Below, piece after piece: positions 34,656 through 43,355 of a stretch of DNA of 64,000 bases. This DNA comes from Seonamhaeicola sp. GTDB taxonomy: Bacteria; Bacteroidota; Bacteroidia; Flavobacteriales; Flavobacteriaceae. Both the position numbers and the translations under genes were made by a program. The stretch spans positions 62,001 through 126,000 of the forward strand of contig NZ_JANQJQ010000006.1 of assembly GCF_028281565.1 (NCBI RefSeq), given 5' to 3'. The notes below the pieces were generated by a model that made no database searches, was not told the origin of the DNA, and worked only from the letters and a program-made list of their open reading frames with translations. How positions within the stretch are numbered: the first letter of the stretch is position 1; the number at the start of each line of letters is the position of its first letter.

Positions 34656-35489
34656 ATGACGCACTCATTTTCTGAATTTTCCACAAATGCCTTATTAAAA
34701 GTTGGGGATGAATCCTTGCTTGCAGAATACCGGCAGCCTAAACCAATGGCTTTATATGCGTTTATTTGGTCTGATGATTCAGAAGCTAAGTTTATTGTGG
34801 ATGGCATTCCTGTTACCTTACCACAACATAGTATTTTAGCATTGACGACAGTTCAGTATTTTCAGTTTGCGGAAGGAGAACGGCTTAAGGTGTATCTTTT
34901 TAATCGGGATTTTTATTGTATCAAGGATCATGATAAAGAAGTAGGCTGTGCAGGATTACTATTTTTTGGCAATATTAAAAACCCGGTTGTTCACTTAAAT
35001 GAGAAAGACCGCATTAAGTTTAATATGCTTCATGAGGTTTTTATTGACGAGCTTGAGACTAAAGATACTATTCAGGCAGAAATGCTGCGTATGTTAATGG
35101 CCCGTTTTATTATTAAAAGCACGCGATTGCTTAAAGCCAAAGAACGTTTCGATACGAAAACAGGCGATACTAAAACGGATTTGCTTCGCGCTTTTAACGT
35201 CCTGGTTGAGGACCATTTCAGAACAGAACATCGTGTTCAGTTCTATGCAGATGCGTTGTATAAATCGCCTAAAACATTATCCAATAATTTTGCAAAACTG
35301 AATACCGGCCCGTTAAAGATCATTCATGAGCGCATTGTTTTAGAAGCGAAACGCTTATTAATGTATACAGACAAAGCAGCCAAAGAGATTGCCTATGAGC
35401 TTGGGTTTGAGGATGCCTCGCATTTAAGCCGGTTATTTAAAAAGCACACTTCACTTTCCCCATCCGATTTTAAAAAACAGCATAGTTGA
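34656..35489 (+). CDS. AraC-family regulator
   Basis: 277 residues. N-terminal cupin-like part (PLHSILALTTVQYFQFAE-type strands), C-terminal AraC domain with two helix-turn-helix units (VQFYADALYKSPKTLSNNF and AKEIAYELGFEDASHLSRLF). The gene is followed by the His-rich small ORF, the AhpD-like protein and the cupredoxin-like protein, probably its target group. Confidence 0.87.
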   Translation: MTHSFSEFSTNALLKVGDESLLAEYRQPKPMALYAFIWSDDSEAKFIVDGIPVTLPQHSILALTTVQYFQFAEGERLKVYLFNRDFYCIKDHDKEVGCAGLLFFGNIKNPVVHLNEKDRIKFNMLHEVFIDELETKDTIQAEMLRMLMARFIIKSTRLLKAKERFDTKTGDTKTDLLRAFNVLVEDHFRTEHRVQFYADALYKSPKTLSNNFAKLNTGPLKIIHERIVLEAKRLLMYTDKAAKEIAYELGFEDASHLSRLFKKHTSLSPSDFKKQHS

Positions 35490-35878
35490 TCCTGTCAGGG
35501 AAAAATTGACATGCTATCAGGAAATCCTCCTATGGCTATGGCTCCTTATATAATTCATCTTTGCACTGTATAATTAAAACAGCAAAGACATGAATTTAAA
35601 GCATATATCTATTTTCAATTTAATTGAAATCTTTCGCGGTAAAAAAAGAAGCGAGATTAAACCAATCAGTTTAGAGACGCATTGCGAACATGAGTACCAT
35701 CATGACTACTACTGTGATGCCGAGAAACCTCATGGAGATCCTGAAATATTGACTTCTAATTCATAAAAGGAAAAATTGACAATACAAAAGGAAAAATAAT
35801 CATGGTATAAAGAGTTCGTATAAAGCAACTTTGTACCGTAGAAATCACACAAAATTTATAAACATTTAAAACAATAAA
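35490..35878. other. Intergenic region containing a 58-residue His-rich ORF
   Basis: Holds the small ORF (35590-35766) and two -7-like sites with the first base changed (CATCTTTG at 35556-35563 and CAACTTTG at 35826-35833) before the ORF and the AhpD-like gene. Confidence 0.55.
35590..35766 (+). CDS. Small His-rich protein (58 residues)
   Basis: ATG to TAA, 58 codons. The N-terminal helix is followed by HCEHEYHHDYYCDAEKPHGD, with five His, two Cys and several acidic residues, a plausible metal-binding cluster. Upstream CATCTTTG (35556-35563) resembles the -7 element. It follows the AraC gene and precedes the AhpD-like and cupredoxin-like genes. I know no family. Confidence 0.55.
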   Translation: MNLKHISIFNLIEIFRGKKRSEIKPISLETHCEHEYHHDYYCDAEKPHGDPEILTSNS

Positions 35879-36430
35879 ATGATGAGCACATTTAATGTAC
35901 CAACAAGAGACCAAGTAAGTGAAAACAATCAGGCTATTTTTGATAACCTGGAAAAAGCTGTCGGCTTTGTTCCCAATTTATATGCCACTTATGCGCACAG
36001 TAATACTGCTTTGGAAAACTATTTAAACTTTTCTAACGCAAAGACATCCCTGTCAGCTAAAGAGAGAGAAGTTGTGAATTTAGCCGTAAGCGAAGTTAAC
36101 CAATGTGTGTATTGTTTATCCGCACATACTGCTATAGGTAAAATGAATGGTTTCACAGAAGACCAGATTTTAGAACTTAGAACAGGACAAGCATCGTTTG
36201 ACCCTAAACTGGATGCACTTGCGAGATTGGCCAAAAACATTACAGAAAATAGAGGCGCCACAGAAGCAACCGTCCTTGAAAATTTCTTTGAAGCAGGATA
36301 TACCAAAGGAAGTTTAATAGATGTCATTTCATTGGTGGGCGATAAAACCATCTCAAACTATATTCATAAAACGACCCAGGTTCCGGTTGATTTTCCGGTA
36401 GTTGAACCATTAGAAGCTACCACAGTTTAG
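35879..36430 (+). CDS. AhpD-like carboxymuconolactone decarboxylase family protein
   Basis: 183 residues. Core motif EVNQCVYCLSAHTAIGK gives the E-x7-CxxC-x3-H proton-relay and redox site of AhpD-type peroxidase partners. It probably reduces peroxides or a thiol partner. Two ATGs occur in succession at 35879 and 35882. Upstream of the cupredoxin-like gene with a 26-bp gap, so the two are one operon. Confidence 0.85.
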   Translation: MMSTFNVPTRDQVSENNQAIFDNLEKAVGFVPNLYATYAHSNTALENYLNFSNAKTSLSAKEREVVNLAVSEVNQCVYCLSAHTAIGKMNGFTEDQILELRTGQASFDPKLDALARLAKNITENRGATEATVLENFFEAGYTKGSLIDVISLVGDKTISNYIHKTTQVPVDFPVVEPLEATTV

Positions 36431-36456
36431 TATTAACAATAAAAAATTTATAAACA

Positions 36457-36825
36457 ATGAAAAAATTAATTTCAGTATTAGTAATAGCGCTTGTATTTAG
36501 TTTAAATGCAAGAGCCCAGGAGGTAAAAACAATTGCTTTGGAACAAACCAAAGGAGCATTTACCCAAAAGTCTTTAACGGTAAGTGAGGGAACCTATATT
36601 TTTGCGGTATCAAACAATCATGTAGGTAAAGATGTAGGTTTAGTACTTGTAGAAAAAGGTAAAGATGTCAGTAAGCCTGAAAATCATATTCAAACGGCTT
36701 ATGTGACTCAGGTAGTTAAAGATGGAAAAGTAGAAAGATCTAAAGCTACTAAATTAACAAAAGGGGAGTATGTATACTTCTGTCCTTTAAATCCAACGCC
36801 CCAATACACGCTTACTGTTCAATAA
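36457..36825 (+). CDS. Exported cupredoxin-like protein
   Basis: 122 residues with signal peptide (VLVIALVFSLNARAQ). The mature chain is a beta-barrel pattern ending in GEYVYFCPLNPTPQYTLTV, like the Cys-containing copper loop of plastocyanin/azurin-type domains; but only one Cys and one early His are evident, so metal binding is uncertain. Followed by a strong terminator at 36847-36879. Confidence 0.65.
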   Translation: MKKLISVLVIALVFSLNARAQEVKTIALEQTKGAFTQKSLTVSEGTYIFAVSNNHVGKDVGLVLVEKGKDVSKPENHIQTAYVTQVVKDGKVERSKATKLTKGEYVYFCPLNPTPQYTLTVQ

Positions 36826-36846
36826 GTTCAACCCTGATGATTATGC

Positions 36847-36879
36847 AAAAAGCTTCCATAACATGTGGAAGCTTTTTTT
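36847..36879 (+). terminator. Rho-independent terminator
   Basis: AAAAAGCTTCCA / TGGAAGCTTTTTTT with a 7-nt loop; ends the AhpD-like/cupredoxin-like operon. Confidence 0.85.
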
Positions 36880-36957
36880 GTTAAAAGACGTATGAAATAA
36901 TAGTAATTTCATTTAAAAAGCCTTAAGTTAGTAGTTAATTTATTACACAACTAATCC

Positions 36958-37668
36958 ATGAAATCTTTTGCACTCAGTTTAGTCTTGTTCCTCTTGTTGG
37001 GAGCCACCTTTGGTATAGCTCAAACACATACTGTAAACGGTAGAATTATAGCCTTTAAAAAGTACCCTGTCAACAAGGTTAAAGTAAGTTCTAAAAAGGC
37101 TAAAACTGTTGTGTATTCAGATTCTTTAGGAATTTATTCAATTTCTTGTAATAAAAACGATCAATTGGTTTTTAATGCTTCGGGGTTTCAAAACCAACGT
37201 ATTAAATTAAAAGGTCAAGATAGTTTGCTGGTTAATTTAGTTATAATAGAAAGTGAGCTTGCTTATGATGAAGTGGTTAAAGGCAACCATTTATCTCAAT
37301 CTAAACTAGATTATTGTTTAAATAACCTAATTGATAATAACAATAATTATGACAAATTAGGAACTATTTTTGAGGTAATTCAATTTGTGTACCCTCAGGC
37401 AAAAATTACTGAAGAGGGTCCTAATCAAAATGACAATGCTAATACATTTGGCACTACAGGCAGGCAGGTAATTCTTGATGCAAGAGCTCTAAAATCAGTT
37501 ATTGCAAGCCCTTATGCGTTATTGGTGGTTGATGGAATTGTTACCAGTGATATATCTGGAATTTCACCGGAACAAGTAAAAACTGTAAAAGTACTTTCAG
37601 CAGCTGAATCTGGTCATTGGGGTACCAGAGGAGGTAATGGTGTGGTTGAAATAACATTAAGACCATAA
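36958..37668 (+). CDS. Exported protein with CarboxypepD-regulatory-like and TonB plug-like parts
   Basis: 236 residues. Signal peptide (LVLFLLLGATFGIAQ), then a carboxypeptidase-regulatory-like beta domain (VNGRIIAFKKYPVNKVKVS, up to about 100), and a C-terminal region PYALLVVDGIVTSDISG and VKVLSAAESGHWGTRGG that resembles the plug domain of TonB-dependent receptors (SusC-type plugs have LVVVDG and RGGNGVV). There is no beta-barrel, so it is a plug-only protein, perhaps an accessory to a receptor elsewhere. Terminator-like hairpin at 37679-37712. Confidence 0.65.
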   Translation: MKSFALSLVLFLLLGATFGIAQTHTVNGRIIAFKKYPVNKVKVSSKKAKTVVYSDSLGIYSISCNKNDQLVFNASGFQNQRIKLKGQDSLLVNLVIIESELAYDEVVKGNHLSQSKLDYCLNNLIDNNNNYDKLGTIFEVIQFVYPQAKITEEGPNQNDNANTFGTTGRQVILDARALKSVIASPYALLVVDGIVTSDISGISPEQVKTVKVLSAAESGHWGTRGGNGVVEITLRP

Positions 37669-37678
37669 TTATTAATTT

Positions 37679-37712
37679 AAAAGCCTCGAAAACACTTTAA
37701 ATAAAGGCTTTT
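37679..37712 (+). terminator. Possible terminator
   Basis: AAAAGCCT / AGGCTTTT with an 18-nt loop, weak. Confidence 0.4.
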
Positions 37713-37741
37713 AGAAAATTTTAACACTTAAAATTTGGATT

Positions 37742-37766
37742 TACTAGACGACTGGTCATATTTTTG
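37742..37766 (+). promoter_or_regulatory. TetR operator and -7 element before tetR gene
   Basis: Operator core GACTGGTCA at 37750-37758 in the context TAGACGACTGGTCA, directly abutting -7 element TATTTTTG (37759-37766). The same core occurs before the RND gene, so TetR most likely represses itself and the export genes. Confidence 0.6.
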
Positions 37767-37783
37767 TCCTGAAATAAAAAGTT

Positions 37784-38380
37784 ATGCTCAAAACAGCAAG
37801 ACATGATGCCAAGGCAAATTTCCTTTTAGAAAAGGGAATGGAGATTCTATGGAGCAAAGGCTATAATGCAACCAGTGTTAACGACATTGTAAAAGCAGCC
37901 GATGTTCCAAAAGGATCTTTTTATTTTTATTTCGAATCTAAAGAAGATTTTGTGGTTAAAGCCATTGAGAAATACTTTGGAGCCATGTTCACGCCTGCTA
38001 AGGCCATTTTAGAAGATAAGACTAAAACACCAAGAGAGCGACTTATAGCATTTAATGAGTTCAGGCTTGATGTTCTGATGAATGATATGGATTGTAAAAT
38101 GGGATGTATGGCGTGTAATTTAAGTAGTGAAATGTCTGAACATAGCGAGCAAATACGTAATGCGATATTAGTTAAGACCCAGTATGTACTGTCATTAATT
38201 ACTGAGGTGATCCAGGAAGCTAAAGACCTGGGGGAAATATCCAATCCTATGAAGGCGGAAGATATCGCCGCTTTTATGGAAGATGCCGGAAAAGGCGCTA
38301 TGATCAGTATGAAAGAAATGAAAAGTGCTTATCCCATTGAAAATGTTATGAGCATGATTGAAAACGTGTTGTTAAAGTAA
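37784..38380 (+). CDS. TetR/AcrR-family repressor
   Basis: 198 residues. N-terminal helix-turn-helix (YNATSVNDIVKAADVPKGSFYFYF). The C-terminal domain carries MDCKMGCMACNLSSE at about residue 105-119, with three to four Cys, matching the NemR/YxaF-like subgroup where Cys can sense reactive electrophiles. Repeated GACYGGTCA sites lie upstream of this gene and of the RND gene. Probably an export-pump repressor. Confidence 0.88.
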   Translation: MLKTARHDAKANFLLEKGMEILWSKGYNATSVNDIVKAADVPKGSFYFYFESKEDFVVKAIEKYFGAMFTPAKAILEDKTKTPRERLIAFNEFRLDVLMNDMDCKMGCMACNLSSEMSEHSEQIRNAILVKTQYVLSLITEVIQEAKDLGEISNPMKAEDIAAFMEDAGKGAMISMKEMKSAYPIENVMSMIENVLLK

Positions 38381-38403
38381 TAATAATATTTTTTTAACGT
38401 TTA

Positions 38404-38592
38404 CTAGACGACCGGTCAATTATCTTTTATAATTAGTTCAATAAAGTGATAAGAAAATGAAAGTACAACTAAATATAACCGACTGGTCAACTATTAAAAA
38501 TTAAATCAGATTCTTGTCCACTTATGTGCTCATAGGATCGTCATAGTAATAAATCAATAAATAACGACTGGATTTTAAGTAACCGCCGGTCA
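38404..38592 (+). promoter_or_regulatory. Array of TetR-type operator sites upstream of RND gene
   Basis: GACCGGTCA at 38410-38418 (in TAGACGACCGGTCAATT), GACTGGTCA at 38481-38489, a partial GACTGGAT near 38568-38575 and CGCCGGTCA at 38584-38592, the last one 17 bp before the RND ATG. Four copies within 190 bp plus the one before tetR. Confidence 0.6.
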
Positions 38593-38608
38593 ACTAATAA
38601 ATCAAATT

Positions 38609-40990
38609 ATGAATGCACTAAAAAAGGCAAAAAGTTTTGCCAATAAGTTTGCCACAAACTGGGCAAAGTTTGTCATCAAACGGAAATGGCCGGTATTACT
38701 GGTAACATTAGCGTTAGCTATGGGATTAGCATCAAAGGGAAATATGGAGTTTGATGGGGATTACCATGTATTTTTCAGTAAATCTAATCCTGAGTTGGAG
38801 GCTTTTGATGCCTTACAGGAAAAATTTACCAAGGACGATAATGTCATTCTTGTTCTAACACCTTCAAACAAGAACATATTCACAAAGGAAAACCTCACCG
38901 CTATTGAGGAATTAACTGCTGAAGCCTGGAATACACCCTATTCTTCAAGAGTGGACGCGATAACCAATTTTCAATATACAAGAGCCGAAGGAGATGACCT
39001 CTATGTGGATGATCTGTCGTATGAATCGACACTCAAATCAGAAGAAGAGATCGCAAAGATCAAAGAAGTCGCTTTAAAAGAACCTTTATTGGTTGACAGG
39101 ATCATCAATAGAGAAGGTAGCGTGACTGCCATTAACATTACGGTTAAACTTCCGGGATTAGACGTTAATGAAATCCCACAAGAGGTGACGCCATTCGTGA
39201 GGAATATGATTTCTGATTTTAAAGAGAAACATCCTGATTTCGAAATTCATTCATCAGGTTTAATACCTATGAATACGGCCTTTTTTGAAGCGTCTATGAA
39301 GGATATGATGCTTACCATGATCATGTTGGTAATTGTTATCATTACTACATTGATCCTTACCAGAAATTTTTATAGCATGCTGGCAACTTTGGTAGTAGTC
39401 ATGTTTTCTATAATAAGTGCTGTTGGCTTTGTTGGTATTATGGGCATCAAACTGACGCCTCCATCAGCAGTATTTCCTACTATGATCCTTACGTTAGCAG
39501 TAGCAGACAGTATTCATATTCTGGTTACTATGCTGCAAAAAATGCGTAAGGACGGCTTAAACAAAGTGGATGCTTTGGTGGAGTCTATGCGACTTAACTT
39601 TATGCCGGTGTTCATTACCAGTTTAACTACGATAATAGGGTTTTTGACCATGAACTTCGGTGATGTACCGCCGTTCTGGGATTTAGGTAATATTACGGCT
39701 TTCGGCATGATGATGGCCTTCTTATTTTCAACCACCACCCTACCCGCTTTAATGGCTATACTGCCGGTAAAGGCCACCGCAAAACAGCAGGAAAGAGAAA
39801 AGAAAAAAACAGGATGGTACACCAGCATGGGTAATTTTGTAGTGAAACAACCGGTTAGACTGGCCATAGTTTCGATAGTAGTGATTTCAGGATTGACCTA
39901 TTTGGCCAATAAGAATGTTTTTAATGACGAGTTCATCAATTACTTCGATAAGACCGTTGAATTCAGAAACAATACAGATTACATTAGTGAAAACCTAACA
40001 GGTATATATAATGTAGAATATGCCATTGGCAGTGGGGAAAGCGGAGGCATTAATAATCCGGAATACCTTAAAAATTTAAATGCTTTTGAAGATTGGCTGA
40101 AGGCACAACCGGAAGTCATTCATGTGAGCGCCTTTAGCGAGGTGGCACGTCGGGTGAACCGTTCCATGCATGGTGATGATGAAGCCTATTACCGGGTGCC
40201 TGATAACAGGGAAGAAGCAGCTCAATACCTGTTATTATATGAGTTGTCACTGCCCTTTGGGTTAGATCTTAACAATCAGATAAATGTAGATAAGTCCGAG
40301 ACCAGAGTAACAGCCACAATAGATAATATCTCCAGTGCGGAAATGATTGCATTTTCCAAACGCGGTGAAAAGTGGTTACGTGATAATACACCCGAACCTA
40401 TGCACGCCATCGGGGTAAGTCCAACATTGATGTTCTCCAAGTTGGGCTTCAGGCAAGCCGATAGTATGTTCAACGGGAATATAGTAGCCCTTATATTGAT
40501 TTCATTGGTGCTAATGATAGCACTAAGAAGCTTTAAGTTAGGATTGTTAAGTATTATTCCAAACGTAACCCCTGTTTTAGTTGGATTTGGTATTTGGTTC
40601 CTTTATAAAGGACAAATAAATACCGGTATGGTGATTGTTTTCGGGATGACCTTAGGCATTATTGTAGATGATACCGTGCACTTTATGAGTAAGTTTTTAA
40701 GAGCGCGCCGGGAATTGGGTTACGATGCCAAGCAAGCGGTTATCTATGCATTTGAAACCGTTGGAAAAGCTCTGGTAACAACTACCATTGTACTTATTGC
40801 AGGTTTTGCTGTGTTGTCCACCTCATCATTTGCATTAAATAGTTACATGGCCCGAATTACTGTCATAATCATTATAGCAGCTTTAATCATTGATTTCATT
40901 TTGCTGCCCTCACTTTTAATACTTACAGCTAAAAAAGAAAAACCGGTTGTAATTGAAGAACCTCAACCTCAGGTTGTATTAAATAAATAA
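38609..40990 (+). CDS. MMPL/RND-superfamily transporter
   Basis: 793 residues with about twelve membrane helices in two halves: helix 1 near residue 30-45, then a large periplasmic loop, five helices (MMLTMIMLVIVIITTLILT onward, MILTLAVADSIHI), a second loop, and five helices near the end (IVFGMTLGIIVDDTVHFMS). The GxxVDD-type Asp pair used for proton coupling is present in each half. It is a sterol-sensing-domain-like exporter of lipids or hydrophobic compounds. The LolA-like gene starts 17 bp later; export of a lipid to the outer membrane is inferred from the three-gene layout. Confidence 0.88.
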   Translation: MNALKKAKSFANKFATNWAKFVIKRKWPVLLVTLALAMGLASKGNMEFDGDYHVFFSKSNPELEAFDALQEKFTKDDNVILVLTPSNKNIFTKENLTAIEELTAEAWNTPYSSRVDAITNFQYTRAEGDDLYVDDLSYESTLKSEEEIAKIKEVALKEPLLVDRIINREGSVTAINITVKLPGLDVNEIPQEVTPFVRNMISDFKEKHPDFEIHSSGLIPMNTAFFEASMKDMMLTMIMLVIVIITTLILTRNFYSMLATLVVVMFSIISAVGFVGIMGIKLTPPSAVFPTMILTLAVADSIHILVTMLQKMRKDGLNKVDALVESMRLNFMPVFITSLTTIIGFLTMNFGDVPPFWDLGNITAFGMMMAFLFSTTTLPALMAILPVKATAKQQEREKKKTGWYTSMGNFVVKQPVRLAIVSIVVISGLTYLANKNVFNDEFINYFDKTVEFRNNTDYISENLTGIYNVEYAIGSGESGGINNPEYLKNLNAFEDWLKAQPEVIHVSAFSEVARRVNRSMHGDDEAYYRVPDNREEAAQYLLLYELSLPFGLDLNNQINVDKSETRVTATIDNISSAEMIAFSKRGEKWLRDNTPEPMHAIGVSPTLMFSKLGFRQADSMFNGNIVALILISLVLMIALRSFKLGLLSIIPNVTPVLVGFGIWFLYKGQINTGMVIVFGMTLGIIVDDTVHFMSKFLRARRELGYDAKQAVIYAFETVGKALVTTTIVLIAGFAVLSTSSFALNSYMARITVIIIIAALIIDFILLPSLLILTAKKEKPVVIEEPQPQVVLNK

Positions 40991-41007
40991 TAAAAATAAC
41001 TGAAGAC

Positions 41008-41781
41008 ATGAAAAAAATAATCGTATTAACACTTGCAACCTTAAGCACTGTTTTATTGCATGCACAATCTGCCGAAGCACGCGGATTAGAAATAGCAAAA
41101 GCGGCTGAACAAGCAGATTTGGGATTTGGCAGCTCGATAGTAGAGTTGAAAATGGTCCTTAAAAACAAGAACGGACAAACCAGTGAACGTTCTTTAATGA
41201 CAAAAACCCTGGAGCTTACCGAAGATGGTGATAAATCACTCATTGTATTCAATAGCCCGAAGGATGTTAAAGGCACTTCAACCCTTACTTTTACACATAA
41301 AATAGGGTCTGATGATCAGTGGTTGTTTTTACCATCCATTAAACGCGTAAAACGTATTTCTTCAAATAACAAATCAGGTCCTTTTGTGGGGAGTGAATTT
41401 GCGTATGAAGACTTGTCATCCCAGGAAGTTGAAAAATACACCTATAAGTTTTTGGAAGAAAAAGGGGATTTATTGATTGTAGAACAAGACCCTGTAGATC
41501 CAAAATCCGGATATACCAGGCGGGTCATTACCTATAATAAGAACAAAGGTTACCGGATTGAAAAAGCTGAATTTTACGATCGTAAAAATGCCTTACTAAA
41601 AACATTGACGTATAGTGACTATAAACTGTACAAGAATAAATTTTGGAGAGCAGGCACATTTCATATGGTAAACCATCAAAGTAATAAAGAAACCCTTCTG
41701 CATTTTAATAATTACAATTTTGATGCGAATTTAACGGAAGATGATTTTACCCAGGTGGCACTTCAAAGAGCCGGAAAATAA
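41008..41781 (+). CDS. LolA-like outer-membrane lipoprotein-sorting-type protein
   Basis: 257 residues with a signal peptide (LATLSTVLLHAQ). Open beta-barrel fold of the LolA/LolB/DUF1329 type, visible as long strand patterns (SERSLMTKTLELTEDGDKS, YTRRVITYNKNKGYRIEKAE). Such proteins carry lipids or hydrophobic cargo across the periplasm. Directly downstream of the RND gene, so it may hand over a substrate exported by it. Confidence 0.8.
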   Translation: MKKIIVLTLATLSTVLLHAQSAEARGLEIAKAAEQADLGFGSSIVELKMVLKNKNGQTSERSLMTKTLELTEDGDKSLIVFNSPKDVKGTSTLTFTHKIGSDDQWLFLPSIKRVKRISSNNKSGPFVGSEFAYEDLSSQEVEKYTYKFLEEKGDLLIVEQDPVDPKSGYTRRVITYNKNKGYRIEKAEFYDRKNALLKTLTYSDYKLYKNKFWRAGTFHMVNHQSNKETLLHFNNYNFDANLTEDDFTQVALQRAGK

Positions 41782-41864
41782 ATTATTGGTGACTAACTTA
41801 GTTTGATTAATGCCTGGAAACGGGGTGCTGTTATGGCACCTCGGTTTCCTCTTGAATTAGAATA

Positions 41865-43064
41865 ATGAACTATTATAAAATAATAACAGGTTTAAGCTTT
41901 ATTTTTTCTTTAGGGTTCCTTCCTGCTCAGGATAATAAAGCAACCCACGATTTTGAGTTAGAACTTGGTACAGAATATAGATACTTTACTAAAACAGGCC
42001 AATTCTCAGGTCAAAAAGAACATTTTCCTTCGGTGTCTATTCAACCTGAATATTCGGTAGATTGGAAGGATGGTGAAGAAAGTATCAATGCCACAGCCTT
42101 TTTTCGTTTGGATGTTGATGATTCCAGAACACATTGGGATATCAGGGAATTATATTATCAAAAAACCAAAAACAATTGGGAGCTAAATGTAGGGCTTAAA
42201 AAAGTGTATTGGGGTGTTATAGAAAGTAATCATTTAGTTGACGTTATAAATCAAACTGATGCGGTTGAATCTTTCGATGGTGAGCAAAAATTAGGACAGC
42301 CAATGGTGCAGTTTGTACTGACTACCAATAGCATTGGAACCTTTAATTTTTTCTATTTGCCTTACCACCGGAAACGTACGTTTCCGGGAGAAAGGGGACG
42401 ATTTCGTTTTCCAATTGTGATCGACCAGGATGATCTTGCCTATGAAAGTAGTGCCGAGGAATGGCACCAGGATTTTGCCTTCAGATGGTCGCATTATTTT
42501 GGTGCTTTTGATGTGGGCCTATCACATTTTTATGGGACGGGAAGAGAGCCGTTGTTCATGTTTGACAATACTGGGAACATCAATGCTTTTTATCCGATCA
42601 TAAACCAAACTGGTTTAGATCTTCAGGTTACACATAATGCCTTTTTATGGAAGCTGGAATCCATTTATAGAGATGCAGATGCTCAAGACTTTTTTGCTTT
42701 GGCCGCTGGATTAGAGTTTACCTTTAGCAATATTGATGGTAACGGATTAGATATTGGACTTTTAGGTGAGTATCTATACGATGAACGCGATGAGCTGGCA
42801 TTAAATGCTTTGCAGAATGACTTGTTCTTTGGAAGTAGAATTGCTTTTAACGATACACAGGACACTTCAATTCTCTTAGGGGGTATAACAGATTTAGAAT
42901 CCAGCAGTAAAATTTTCAGTATTGAAGCATCCAGACGCTTTGGAAGTAACTGGACAGCGGAAGTGGAAACAAGGATATTTAGTGACATTGACAATAATGA
43001 GTTTATACTGTCAAACTTTAGGGATGATAGCTTCTTTAGGCTAAGCATATTCAGATATTTTTAA
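41865..43064 (+). CDS. Outer-membrane beta-barrel protein
   Basis: 399 residues with signal peptide (GLSFIFSLGFLPAQ). The chain is a series of amphipathic beta strands (FELELGTEYRYFTKT, NWELNVGLKKVYWGV, FAFRWSHYFGAFDVGLSHFY) and ends with the aromatic C-terminal strand FFRLSIFRYF typical of outer-membrane barrels. Third gene of the RND/LolA-like group, 83 bp after the second, so it probably forms the outer-membrane end of the same pathway. Confidence 0.8.
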   Translation: MNYYKIITGLSFIFSLGFLPAQDNKATHDFELELGTEYRYFTKTGQFSGQKEHFPSVSIQPEYSVDWKDGEESINATAFFRLDVDDSRTHWDIRELYYQKTKNNWELNVGLKKVYWGVIESNHLVDVINQTDAVESFDGEQKLGQPMVQFVLTTNSIGTFNFFYLPYHRKRTFPGERGRFRFPIVIDQDDLAYESSAEEWHQDFAFRWSHYFGAFDVGLSHFYGTGREPLFMFDNTGNINAFYPIINQTGLDLQVTHNAFLWKLESIYRDADAQDFFALAAGLEFTFSNIDGNGLDIGLLGEYLYDERDELALNALQNDLFFGSRIAFNDTQDTSILLGGITDLESSSKIFSIEASRRFGSNWTAEVETRIFSDIDNNEFILSNFRDDSFFRLSIFRYF

Positions 43065-43084
43065 ACTAAAGGAATCATAGAAAT

Positions 43085-43312
43085 TTGGTTTTGGAGACAA
43101 ATCAAGATTACTCTGAAGTTTTAAGTGATTTTCAAGCTATTTTTAAGGAATGTCTTTTGAAAGTTGAAGAGCAAGGATTCAATAATCAATTTGAAGAGAA
43201 TATCGTTGGCTTATTTTTAATCAATAGTTGGTTGGGAGCATTGCTTAGAATGGAATCGAATAATCCGCTGGAAGGATTTAAAGATTTTATAATTCAACAA
43301 TTGTCAAATTGA
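43085..43312 (+). CDS. Short hypothetical protein
   Basis: 75 residues from a TTG start (a second TTG two codons later). Mostly helical and acidic, no signal. It begins 20 bp after the barrel gene on the same strand. I do not recognise it; existence as a protein is moderately supported by length and lack of competing frames. Confidence 0.45.
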   Translation: MVLETNQDYSEVLSDFQAIFKECLLKVEEQGFNNQFEENIVGLFLINSWLGALLRMESNNPLEGFKDFIIQQLSN

Positions 43313-43329
43313 AAGATAAATGAAATAAC

Positions 43330-43355
43330 AATAGCATTTAAAAACAGCTGCTATT
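43330..43355. terminator. Weak hairpin between convergent genes
   Basis: AATAGCA / TGCTATT with a 12-nt loop; overlaps the end of the CysQ-like gene. Confidence 0.35.
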
